Assembly (NCBI RefSeq): GCF_003171515.1
Contig: NC_089397.1
Location: forward strand, 806,001-870,000
Direction of reading: 5' to 3'
Source: Pyrenophora tritici-repentis
Taxonomy: Eukaryota; Ascomycota; Dothideomycetes; Pleosporales; Pleosporaceae
DNA length: 64,000 nt
The notes beneath the pieces are model-generated. The model was not told the origin of the DNA, did no database searches, and saw nothing but the letters and a program-made list of their open reading frames with translations. Shown one piece after another: positions 11,005 to 21,089 of the stretch. Position 1 is the stretch's first letter, and every line of letters starts with the position of its first letter. The translations under genes and the position numbers were made by a program.

Positions 11005-11453
11005 TAGGGCTAAGCGCCAGATGTGAAGTGGCGCTAATTCCGGCTCGCCATATTGGCCTCGATTGTCGCTTCTTCACACCCAAATCATCGCAATCGACTA
11101 CGGGCGACACGCTGGATCCTGTACGCGCATAATGTGGCCCTAAAAAACCACTCGTGTCTCAGTCACAGGCTCATAGTCGCTGGGGATAGCGAGCTCCAGC
11201 CTCAGCGCTATCAGCTGTGAAATGCCTCGCTCAGCCTTGTAGATAATGCATTTCATCCATCTGCCTCATTTTTTCATCTTGACATACCCGGTGCCTGATT
11301 TTCTCCTTTTACGTTTGCTACCTATCTTATAGATACATAATATTAACCAAGAATTCGACACATTGATTCAATCAGTACCCACTGCAAGCACCCCAAGCCA
11401 CTCTGGATCAACTCATATCTATTCTGGAGCCTTGTATGCATTGATCGGACTAC
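11005..11453. other. Intergenic, no gene seen
   Basis: Between the acetyltransferase gene and the CorA-like locus. It holds short frames only. Confidence 0.4.
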
Positions 11454-14025
11454 ATGGTTGCTATCATGCTTGGAGAAGATCTGGAGAATGTTGCTACTCG
11501 ACAATCCACAAGTTCTGTCTCCAAATCTCCTGCGAAGAAAGAGGTGTTCGAACTTTCAGAAAAGGACCACCCATGTATCCCCGTCAGTACAACAAAGATT
11601 CTCGGCAAGCTCACACGAGATCCACCACCCGATATACCCGAGTCTGCATTACATGCCCGATGTGTTCAATCACAGAAACGATCTGAGACAGTTGAGGAGC
11701 TGCGACGATGGACGAAGAATCGGGAGAGCAGCACAGCTTTCAAACTTCTTCTGCGGAGTATATTCTGGAAAGATGTGAAGATCAGGAAGCCAGCAGAGGA
11801 GAAGCTGCAACGTGCTATCAACGAGCTGTTCCCTCCACGCATGGAAATGCAGATCACGATCTGTGACTTCGGAGAAGGTAAAGCGCAGCAGTATGACGTG
11901 CGTTTGGGCGATTTAGAGAAAGGTATGATTCAGCGCGTGTATTACTAAACTGTGCTAATGAAACCAGAATTTCGACAGAAACCATCGTGGTCTACTGTCC
12001 GTTGGATGTACGTTATCTCTCACTGACTAGGTTCAACCGCTCACATCTGTCTAGACATGCTCCTCTCGGTGTTGGTCTGCTACACTCGGTGAGTAGCTAG
12101 TTCATGAGACTCATCTCTCTCCGCTGACTATGGTCAGTCTGTCGAAGCGTTATTTTTCCACACCGGCTCCAAGACCATGGGACGGCCTTTTATCAAAGCC
12201 GGTCGTGCGGGATGGTCATACTTGGAGATAGAGCAATTTGACATGCACAACACACAGTCGATCCAAGACTCACGGGATCTGTTACGTATTTTGAAGTCCG
12301 ATGATCAGTTCAAGACGAAGCTCGATACGAGCGTGTTTGTAGGCGACAAGGATCAAAATCTCCGAAAGGATGTAGAATGGCGAACGGATTACGTGGGCAA
12401 AACCGTCAACTTCTGGGAACTTGCTGAGTCTGATCTTCCCTGGAAACTCTCAGAAGGCAGTCAGTTCAACATGAACGGCCCATCGGAGGGCATTCGGACG
12501 ACTAGGCTTGAGCAGGTTTCCCAGTCTTTGACAAGACACCCACAATAAAAAGACGCATACCTCGCGAGAAACCCTTTGCGATGCTTTCATAGAGACGATG
12601 GTAAGTGAAGATTCAGAAGATCACACAGACGAAACCTAATCATAATAGGCTTCCTGCTAACAATGTCGCCCACCGCTGGCGTCGACTACCTTAACACAAA
12701 CATGCGACACTATCTCCACACGCTGAAGCCACTCCTTAAACACGACAACTTTGCCTCCGCAACAGCACAAATATATCGTGAATTTTCTGAAACAGGCACT
12801 TCCACATGGCGCCGTAAGTGTGACGGTTCATGGGGTAAGGACATCCTAGGTGCCACATGTTGGCGAGATGGTTCTTCCTCTTACTACCAGTCTCGCCTTG
12901 AACTTGTAGAGATATCCGTCCTCGTCGAATTTGTACGTGAATACCCACATCAATGGCAGTATCTCAGCGTCTATCAGCTCAGAAACTCTCGCCGCTTGTC
13001 CAAAGCAGCTCCGTTGGATACAGCCATTGATGTGGGTATTCACGTACAAATTCGACGAGGACGGATATCTCTACAAGTTCAAGGCGAGACTGGTAGTAAG
13101 AGGAAGAACCATCTCGCCAACACGTGGCACCTAGGATGTCCTTACCCCATGAACCGTCACAGTAAGAACGTAGAATGGTTCCTAGTGTACCTCATCGCCG
13201 AATTAGGAACCACACCCCACAACATCCGTCAGAGCTACAGCATACCCTCCCTCATGGACGCCTACGACACAATCGCGCACGAATTGGTAAGTCTCCCATC
13301 CCCCTTACCTGCTCTCCCAAACCAAATATCACCCGCACTAACACCCCATCCAGAAACAACGCCGCTACGACCGCTGGCAACGAAACGAAACCATCCACCT
13401 CGTCCGCGCCTACCTCGTCTGCATCGACGAACTCACCGTCCTAGGGAAAATCTTCTCCAAAAAACTAGACTTCTCCAAGCGCCTTCAGCTAGACTGCGAC
13501 TTCCTCGAGCAACAGGACAAGGCAGCCGGCGTACAAACTGTTGATAACCCCGAGGGCGAAACGGAAACGGAGCGTATCGCATTTGCACAGCACATGATGG
13601 AAGATTTGCGGATAACGTGTACGCGTCTTACGGTTGATTTGCGTGAATCGCTGAATTCGGTATGTTTGACAGTCTCGTTTTCGCTTTACTGTTTATTGAT
13701 CCTCACTAACCATACAACACAGCTCTTCCAACTCCGCTCCATCGAGCAAAACAAACTTGCCATCATTGCAGACACGCAGAATAAGGCGATTTTCGTGCTT
13801 ACAGGCTTCACGATAGTGTTTCTGCCCCTGTCGTTCTTCACGTCGTACTTTGGAATGAATCTCAAGGGTATCATTGATACCGATAGGACGGAAGAGTATT
13901 ATTGGAAGGTTTATGGTAGTGTAGCGTTTGGAATTGTGTTGTTGGTTTGTCTTTATGCGTTTAGGTGGAGGATTTGGCAGAGGGTTTGGCGGTGGAGGAC
14001 GAGGAGAGAGGTTTGGGCTGTTTGA
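11454..14025 (+). pseudogene. CorA-like Mg2+ transporter-type gene, interrupted
   Basis: Inferred exons are 11454-11922, 11968-12007, 12055-12088, 12138 onward, then 12663-region to 13286, 13354-13659 and 13723-14025. The C-terminal part has two membrane spans with the CorA signature YFGMN between them (FVLTGFTIVFLPLSFFTSYFGMN; VAFGIVLLVCLYAF), preceded by a long helical cytosolic domain. This is the layout of the large fungal CorA-like family, whose members are thought to move divalent cations or to be non-transporting relatives. Two defects are visible: an in-frame TAA at 12546-12548 just before an intron, with family-like words split over other frames around it, and a 348-bp in-frame insertion at 12819. 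I judge it a pseudogene or a strongly altered allele; a sequencing error is possible at the first defect. Confidence 0.7.
12819..13161. mobile_element. Palindromic Ty1/Copia-derived insertion with 5-bp target duplication
   Basis: Two 139-bp arms (12819-12957 and 13023-13161) are inverted copies with one mismatch, separated by a 65-bp loop. The element begins TGTGACGG and ends CCGTCACA, the TG..CA ends of LTR elements, and is flanked by GTAAG on both sides (12814-12818 and 13162-13166). The inner part of each arm encodes WVFTYKFDEDGYL and KARLVVRG, the start of the Copia reverse transcriptase domain, reading toward the outer ends. The outer ~65 bp of each arm looks LTR-like. The insertion keeps the CorA-like frame open for 116 extra codons. 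Confidence 0.85.
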
Positions 14026-14422
14026 TGAAAGACTGCTACGGCCGACCGCGGGAGATTCACGTTGCATCGGGATTTACTCATAAGTCACATCATGGACGTT
14101 TTCGGTGTATATAATCCTATAAACTTCTTCTTCTACCTAATTCAACCTATCCCCTCCAATAAAAAGACCCTTCAACCATATACCCCGGCCTTCTGCCTTC
14201 TCCTCCGCCCTCCCCAACCAACCTCCCCTCCTCATGCTTCACATAATCCGTTGCTGCCTCCGTGGGATCCGTAGGCCCAAGCACCCTAATGCTTTGCTTC
14301 AGTTTGTCGTGCTTGACTTCTCTCTGATGTCTCCTCCATGCATCGCGCATATCGCGTGCTTTGTTTATGATGCCGCGACCGAGAGAATCCTCTTCTGTGG
14401 CAGCATCGTAATTGGTGTCGGA
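14026..14422. other. Convergent intergenic region
   Basis: 3' flanks of two damaged genes; nothing recognised. Confidence 0.35.
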
Positions 14423-15595
14423 CTACGGGATACTCCTTCGGGAGTCGTATGAGGGGAATAAGGAGGCGGGTTTGTTGCGTGGGACAGCGTTATCCCGTGT
14501 GCAAGGGGGGGATGTTGGGGTGGAGGAGTTGTTGGATTTAGGTCGTGAATGCGGGGAGCCGAATGAGCTATGTGATTCCCGGTTGATTATTGTTGTGGGT
14601 GCGGCAAAAGCGTGAGAGTTCTGGTTGTACCATGATGATCGTCGCCATGGGATGTCGGATGCAGAGGCAGAGGCAGAGACTGGAGACCCTACATTTTTCT
14701 CGTGGCGTATATCCTCATCCAAGGGGGAGACATCATGAACGTTTGGGGTTTCTGGTTGGGGTGTAATGGAGGGTGACTGCCGCACCAGAACGAATCCCCC
14801 CTGGGAGCTGAATCAAGGGACTAGGCTGTCGCGGTGGTAGTGGAGGAGTAGAAGTAGTATCTCGAGATGTGGGGGAAGACCTTTTCTTATTGTGTACATT
14901 CACGCCTCTTGCACGTCGTTTGTTTAATTTCAGTACCCTACCATGGGTTATGATGTTAGGTATGTGCCTATCTTTCCTCAATGGACCATCTTCTTTATTC
15001 CTGGCAATGTGCTTGCGGCGCGGAACCACAGAATCACTAGAAGAGCGTGGCATATGATCTTCTTTAGCAGACGCTCTCTTTCCATTGTTGTTCAGGTGGC
15101 GTAACGACGCCCACGAGGCTATTCTGTTGTGCTTGCCGCGAGATTCGGCTGTTGACGACATACTCGACGTGGCATGACGGGAACACTATGCGAAGCTGCG
15201 TGTTCCAGCTCTTTCCTCCAAGCCAGGGGTTCTGGAAGTAGCTCATATTCATTCGCTAACCGCTTTGTTGTCGGTATGTCGGCACCCGTCAGAGCTGCTA
15301 TCTTGGAAGGCGAACCTACCGGACCCCCTGAGAGATTAGCATTTGATTCAAGATACTGATCTGCCAAAACGTTGTGATAATCTTGAGAGAAGCTTAGTAG
15401 CTGCATTTGCTCGCTCAGTGTGGAAGAATCGGGCTCGTCCAAGTCATTGCCTATGGCCAGGCTTGTATCTAGTGGCGGTAGCCTCTGTCCACGTAGAGAC
15501 TGTGTTATTGGTGCACCAACAATATCAGGCGAAGCCTCAGGCCAATCCTCCCACTCTGCTTTCGTGTTTCTCGGTGAGCCTATGTATCACCGTGT
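14423..15595 (-). pseudogene. Unknown protein gene, apparently frameshifted
   Basis: Three overlapping minus-strand frames look like pieces of one protein: ~15595-15119 (AEWEDWPEASPDIVG ... ELLPEPLAWRKELEHA), 15161-14733 (SSTAESRGKHNRIASW ...) and 14785-14423 (RQSPSITPQPETP ... DSRRSIP). The protein is polar, Ser/Pro/Arg-rich and disordered, with no domain I know. Frame changes occur near 15140-15160, where the only GT..AG pair would be 15 bp, too short for an intron, and at a run of six C (14796-14801 on the plus strand). The 5' end disappears where Helitron sequence begins at ~15600, so the gene may have been cut by that insertion. Real introns that I missed are the main alternative. Confidence 0.45.
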
Positions 15596-15599
15596 ACTA

Positions 15600-18432
15600 G
15601 TACGACGACCGTTATAGAGTATGTTGTCAAGTACGCTTCCAAGGCAGAAAAGGCGTCGGTTTCATACCGTAAGCTCGCGCTGCGCATTATTCCGTTCGTC
15701 AATAATGCGCGCCCATTTCAATCCATAGTAACCAAATTGATGAACAAGCTTATCGGGGAACGCGACTATTCAGCACAAGAAGTTTGTCATATGCTTCTCA
15801 ATCTCCCTCTAAAGCAGGCGTCCCGGGCACATGTTCATATTAACATGCGACCGCTTGATACACAGGCGAGGTTGGTCCGCATTAGAGGCGAAGTTCGTCG
15901 CGGTCTCTCCGTTGTAGAGCATTACATGCGTCGCCCTTCTGACCTCAAGGACATTCCCTACCTCTAGTTCCTCCGTTCCTATAACCACCGGTACCCCTGC
16001 AACATCCGACCAAATGCTAATGCTCGTATCGTCAACTTCTTTCCTCGGTACCCACCCGACAACCAGACTCCGCAACAATCAATCGGATCGGCATGATTGA
16101 TTCCTATCTAGGTTAAAGGCTGCCTAATAAAGTAACTCTTTAACCTATATAGGAATCAATCATGTCGATCGATTGATTGTTGCGGAGTCTGCCGACAACG
16201 TTGAAAATTACGGTCGAGCTAAGCTTATGCTTCATCACGCGTTTCGTACGGTAAAAGGTCTCCTTTATATCGAATCTATCCACGATGAGCCGTGCGCCAA
16301 CTACTTCGAAGCCTACAAGGTGTGTCGGGAGCGCTGTTATCATGAGCCTGATAGGTACGATGATCCGTTACCTAAGCCCGAAGAGTCTGTATATGAGCCT
16401 ACTCCCGAAGATCCGGATGGAAATGCCCAAAACAATATGGACGCGGAGTGGGGAGAGATTACTCGTCACCTACTAGATCAAAACGGCAATAATGCTGACG
16501 TGTAGGACCAGCTCGGCTATCGACCTAGAGACCGGGTTGATTGGAGTAATCGTGTTAGTATTTACCCTAATCTGCGTCCAGAGTGGTGGAAGGAAGCCAA
16601 TGCAGACTTTCCAGTAATATCGAGAGAGCATCCGACTACGTCATACCATCTCCTTAAAGCAAAACAGAAGCTGTTGTATAACACCGTTATTACAAACTAG
16701 GAGAATCACCTAATGCGCCTCTAGCCTAGTCAGCTACTGTTACATCTAGACGGCAAAGCTAGAATAGGTAAGACAATCGTTGTTAAAGCCATGTGTAGCG
16801 CAGTCGACAAACTTACAGCTAATCACGGACAGTCTTCGCCTATTCTACGAGTAGCTCCGACTGGTGTTGCCGCTTGCAATTTTAGTAGTAGTACTATCTA
16901 TTCGTTGTTTCGATTCTCTGTCAAAGAGCGGACGTATCAGCCCCTTGCACCTGGTCAACTCAAGACTCCAAGAGAAATTCTGAGGTGTCGTGTACCTTAT
17001 TATCAACGAAAAGTCGATGGTGGGTTTAAAGCTATTAACTTGGATGCACCGTCCCCTTAAAGAGATCTTCCCTCTACGCAGCGACGATTCGTTCGGCGGC
17101 ATCAGCGTCATTATCGCTGGCGACTTCTTTTAGCTTCCACCAGTCGCTGAGACGGCGCTCTACAGTATAAACGCTTCAAAGTCCACTAATGTTCTTCTTG
17201 GACAGCAACTGTATCGTCTCTTTAATTAAACTATTACACTTAATGTTATCAAGCGTCAGACTAGCGATAACGCAGAGTCCCGCGCCTTTCGTACAGCGCT
17301 CGATAACCTGCGTGTAAACAAAGTCACGCATAAAGATTAGAGTTTATTCACGAGCCGTGTACAAGCAAAGCTTCGTAGCAGCGAGAATCTCTCTCGTTTC
17401 GACAACGCTATGCGAATCTATGCGTACAAGGACGATGTTAAGGCTTACAATCATCGTCGTCTTCGAGAGCTAGGTCGCCCAGTATTGCTCGTCAACACAT
17501 CCCACTCTGGTGGTGTACCAGCGGAGAGAGCTAATACCGAGGAGGCCGGCAATCTGCACAAAGAGATCCCAATCTCCATCAACGCGCGGGTGATGTTGCG
17601 AGAGAATCTTTGGATAGAACGTCGTCTCTTCAATGGGGCCGTAGGAACAGTTCGCGACATTGTATAGGAAGAGGGTGCTAATCCTAACACAGACCCACCC
17701 CTTGCTATCTTCATTAACTTCGACGACTATGAGAGTCACCGATCTCACCTTCTTCGGGACCCGGATACAGACCGTCCCTTGGTTCCCATATTCCGTGTAA
17801 AGCGTGAATGGGTCCGTGGCATTATTCGGTGTACACGTACCCAATTCCCCATCACTATCGCCTACGCGATCACGATCCATAAGAGTCAAGGTCTATCCGT
17901 TGATACCGCCGTCTTAAACCCCGGCAAGAAGCGAGACTTCCAGCCCGATCTTACCTATGTCGCCATCTCCCGTGTCCGGACGCTTCATGGTATATTGTTT
18001 GAAGAGTCATTCGATTTCAACCGACTCAAAACAAAGACAACTACGGTCGCTGTTATGCGTGCTGCCGATCTCACAAAACGTGAAAGCCAAGAGATAGAGT
18101 TGCCAATCGCAGACGCCGACGAGCTCCCTTCACCGTTTCCTTCTAGCTTTGTCGCTGACATTGGTCGTGCTAGTCAAATGGCGATCCCTGTCCTACCGTC
18201 TGAACCAGTCGCTCCTTCTGGTGAACTAGGATCTACTGTTTTGTCTCCATCAGGTGCCTTCTCGGGCGGTATCAGTAGCGATGACGTTGTGGGGGGCGAC
18301 GTAGTTAGGCATTCACACCCGCGTTCGTCTGTTATGCTTGTAGCTGGCTTAGTCCCACGCGACCGAGAACAGTATGATGGTAGCAACATGTTAACATCTC
18401 AGACGCCTAGTACTCAAGACCATTGGTTTTAG
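15600..18432 (+). mobile_element. Degenerate Helitron (Pif1-like helicase), 5'-truncated
   Basis: The plus strand encodes, in pieces, a Helitron helicase: EYVVKYASKAEKAS and MNKLIGERDYSAQEV (15.6-15.8 kb), RAKLMLHHAFR (16.2 kb), a damaged Walker A reading LDGKARIGKT (16.75 kb; the usual form has GTGKT), LRVAPTGVAA (16.85 kb), LIINEKSMVG (about 17.0 kb), IIAGDFF-stop-LPPV (17.1 kb) and a long intact C-terminal part (17779-18432) with YAITIHKSQGLSVD and TYVAISRVRT. The replication-initiator part is absent. Internal stops and at least one frameshift rule out an active product. A MITE splits it at 16064. Confidence 0.85.
16064..16191. mobile_element. 128-bp hAT-type MITE inside the Helitron
   Basis: Nearly perfect foldback: the ~54-bp arms start CAGACTCCGCAACAATC and end with its complement ..GCGGAGTCTG. 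It is flanked by the 8-bp direct repeat CCGACAAC (16056-16063 and 16192-16199). Eight-bp duplications and CAG..CTG ends are hallmarks of hAT elements. Removing it joins two halves of the helicase frame (PRYPPDN and the AKLMLHH part), which shows that the insertion came after the Helitron. Confidence 0.85.
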
Positions 18433-20062
18433 TGTCAGGCGCCTGAGCCCTTCTGCAACTATGACACTGTCCCAGTTAGGTACTGAGCATTCATCGACGT
18501 CAACAACCTACAGAGGGAGCTATGGTGCATGGGCATAATGGGAATTGGTCACGAAGTCTGGAGGCATGACATGAACTTGGAGGACAACACTTTCTGCAAT
18601 GACTGTGAGTCTACATTGTAAGATACCAACACAACGAGAAAGGGAAAGGGGAAGGGAAATGTAAACTAGCATAACATGAGCGCTTACTCTTGTCAAGGCT
18701 ATGCCTTGACATCTATAGAGTTAATTGAACATTCACTCTACATTGCTATAAGCGCCGCAGGCTTCGAGTGAATAAGCAGACCATAAATTTGGAGCTAAAG
18801 CTGCTTCCTTCGGTGTTGTTTACGAACCGACAGACTATTTTAAAAACTTCTAACCACCCATGATCTAGTGGGTTTCCAGAAGCGTCTTCTTCGTTTCATG
18901 GCTAACATATAAGTACTTCATCCATGCTTCCGTCAACGACTATGCTATCATTCTCTCCCTCGCCTACAAATCAACTTAAACTAGCACCTCCTGCCCTTTA
19001 CTCGCCCTCCGCTAGTGCTCCCTCTGAAGACACACTCATGTCTATCCGAGCATGCCGGGACGCCCAGTGTAACGGCACGGCTCCTCTTCTAGACCCACAG
19101 ACTAACTATCCGTAGCTGACCAACAGATTGCTAAGTAATCCTGTAAGTACCAAGCGTCTCCGGTTATCTATATGTCAGAGCATTACGTAGGCTGGTTGCT
19201 AGCTACGTCACCTAGAGGCAAGGCTACAGGCTAGGGGTTCTCTTCGGTCGCAAATTTGCTGCATCGGTGTAATCATTTGAGGACTTTTAGATGCGGTAGC
19301 TTTAGGGAGGTGCCTTAGGTCGACTGTACCATGATACTAGTGTCGCTACCATATTTTGAGAGCACAGTGTGAGTCACCAGGAAATTTATCTTCAGAAATT
19401 CTGAAGATATCTGACCTAGAGGTAAGGCTGTGTGAAGTAGCTCCATAAAGCTCTCCCCAATATTATGCAACTCCTCGTATGTACGCCAAGGATCCGTCAC
19501 CCATCTAGGATCAGAAATTCGGTATTACTGGTAACATAGTAGGTTATCCGACTTGGTCGTCGATGATCTTTCTCAAAATCTCAGTCAGCACTAGCACATC
19601 TACTGTAGCTAGATCTATGTGTCTACCAATCAGCGCTCAGCGTATTCTATAGCGCGTCGCAAGCAACAAGAAAAATCCCGAGGGATTTCTACCGAGAAAG
19701 ACGAAGTTAAGGATCAAGCAATTACCTTACAGGTGACAATAGTACGATTTTTTCGGGTTATTAAGAGGGTTTCTATGTGTCATAAAGTTGACTCTGTATT
19801 TGGAAAGGCAGCCGCCTACTAATCCGCGCTTAAATGCCGAGACAAAAATATAAAGACTATAATAGGGGAATCGAATAGTGGCTAGATCCGTAGATCCTTA
19901 GAGCTCGGAATCGTTGCATACAATAGTATAAGTTCACAATACAAGGCTGATATTACGCCAAGAGCCTAAGACGGTCTGTCAACGTTAGCTAAATGTCATC
20001 TAATACGTACCTCTACGGCTCTACCCCTACTAGTTTCTTAGTCTAACGATCGATTATTCGCT
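18433..20062. other. Degenerate transposon-like sequence, no intact gene
   Basis: Short frames broken by many stops (for example 18924-19115, and 19619-19822 with a Lys/Arg/Glu-rich stretch) suggest old mobile DNA, but I recognise no family. A perfect 9-bp hairpin (18691-18711) lies ~260 bp after the Helitron helicase and is listed separately. Confidence 0.4.
18691..18711. repeat. 9-bp stem hairpin, possible Helitron 3' end signal
   Basis: TGTCAAGGC, a 3-base loop, then GCCTTGACA, followed by TCTATAG. Helitrons end with a short hairpin a few bases before CTRR. The position after the helicase fits, but the tail here is not a clear CTRR, so this is only a candidate. Confidence 0.3.
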
Positions 20063-20433
20063 TGTCAGATATTCACTCTCATCTGGAATACTGATAAAAT
20101 AGGTAATGATGATGATAATATTGATGATTGATTGTGTTGTGGTTCTGTCTACGGTTGTGGGCACATCTAGGGGGTGCCAAGCCTTCCTGTGATCCGATTG
20201 GCTCTCACAGATGCCGGGTCGCGCTAGTCTAACCCAGCGTCTGTACGTGTCAGATATTCACTCTTATCTGGAATACTGATGAAATGGGTAATGATCGTGA
20301 TCATATTGATGATTGATTGTGTGTTGGTTCTGTCTACGGTTGTGGGCACACCTGGGGGGGTGCCAAGCCTTCCTGTGATCCGATTGGCTCTCACAGATGC
20401 CAGGTCGCGCTAGTCTAACCCAGCGTCTGTACG
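20063..20433 (+). repeat. 186-bp tandem duplication
   Basis: Two copies starting TGTCAGATATTCACTC (20063 and 20249) run head to tail to the shared end CCCAGCGTCTGTACG. They differ mostly by transitions. Each contains GATCCGATTGGCTCTCAC, which includes an inverted CCAAT box. It lies upstream of the TATA box of the secreted-protein gene, so it may be a duplicated promoter block. An LTR origin (TGTCAGATA start) was considered. Confidence 0.8.
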
Positions 20434-20500
20434 CTCTCATCTTCAACAGTGCTATTATCTGACAGTACGCTCTCATCTTCAACAGTGCTATTATCTGACA
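20429..20500 (+). repeat. 36-bp perfect tandem duplication
   Basis: GTACGCTCTCATCTTC..TATCTGACA occurs twice without a gap (20429-20464 and 20465-20500). It follows directly after the 186-bp duplication and ends 36 bp before the TATA box. Confidence 0.85.
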
Positions 20501-20536
20501 TCGCTTTTGCATAATATTGTGCTCCTTAGATCCCTC

Positions 20537-20544
20537 TATATAAG
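20537..20544 (+). promoter_or_regulatory. TATA box of the secreted-protein gene (inferred)
   Basis: TATATAAG within CCCTCTATATAAGAGG. If the 417-bp element downstream is ignored, it lies ~135 bp before the ATG at 21090, a normal distance for a short fungal gene with a pyrimidine-rich leader (CCATCTCTCTCTAAC). Confidence 0.5.
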
Positions 20545-20595
20545 AGGCTATGAATCCTCTTACACTAAACGTCTATAAGAAACCATCTCTCTCTA

Positions 20596-21012
20596 ACATG
20601 GTTGGCAAGCGAGTCGGTCAGGCAAGCGAGTCGGTCACCCAAAAACACACCAAAAAGCTGAGTTTTGGCAACTCGATATCTCAACAACCACCAAATAGAT
20701 TTTTCTCAAAGGTTCTACTAGAGCTCTAGGATTATAACTCTATAAGATTCTATAATTATAGGGCCCTAGCTACTCTAGATATAGAGATATAAAATTTGGG
20801 GGCTAAAAAAGCGGGAATTTTTCGTTTCTGCTTAATAACTCTACAATCAGGTTAGCTATAGCCCTGTAACTATAGAATTTACATGCTTATGTATGTGCAG
20901 CTTTACAATAAGATTTTAAGAAAAATCTATTAGGTGGTTGTTGAGATATCGAGTTGCCAAAACTCAGCTTTTTGGTGTGTTTTTGGGTGACCGACTCGCT
21001 TGCCAACCATGT
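20596..21012. mobile_element. 417-bp TA-flanked inverted-repeat element (mariner/pogo-type MITE)
   Basis: The ends are inverted copies for roughly 100 bp: ACATGGTTGGCAAGCGAGTC on the left and its complement at 20990-21012. Both sides are flanked by TA, the target duplication of Tc1/mariner-pogo elements. The left arm carries an internal 17-bp duplication (GGCAAGCGAGTCGGTCA twice, 20604-20637). The centre is AT-rich and encodes nothing, so it is non-autonomous. It sits between the TATA box and the start of the secreted-protein gene. Confidence 0.85.
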
Positions 21013-21089
21013 TACGTATAACTTTTATTCAAGCTTTCCTCCGCTCGATCTACCCACGCCTATAACTACTTCGAAATTATACAGAAATA

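Noticed and set aside
12931..13134. A stand-alone Copia reverse transcriptase gene
   Set aside because: Only the first ~25 residues of the domain are present, in both arms of a palindrome; it is a fragment within an insertion.
20063..20600. A solo LTR (TGTCAGATA start, TATA box, AACA end)
   Set aside because: No matching target duplication is visible, and the TATA box and leader fit the downstream gene; kept as the alternative reading of the tandem duplication.
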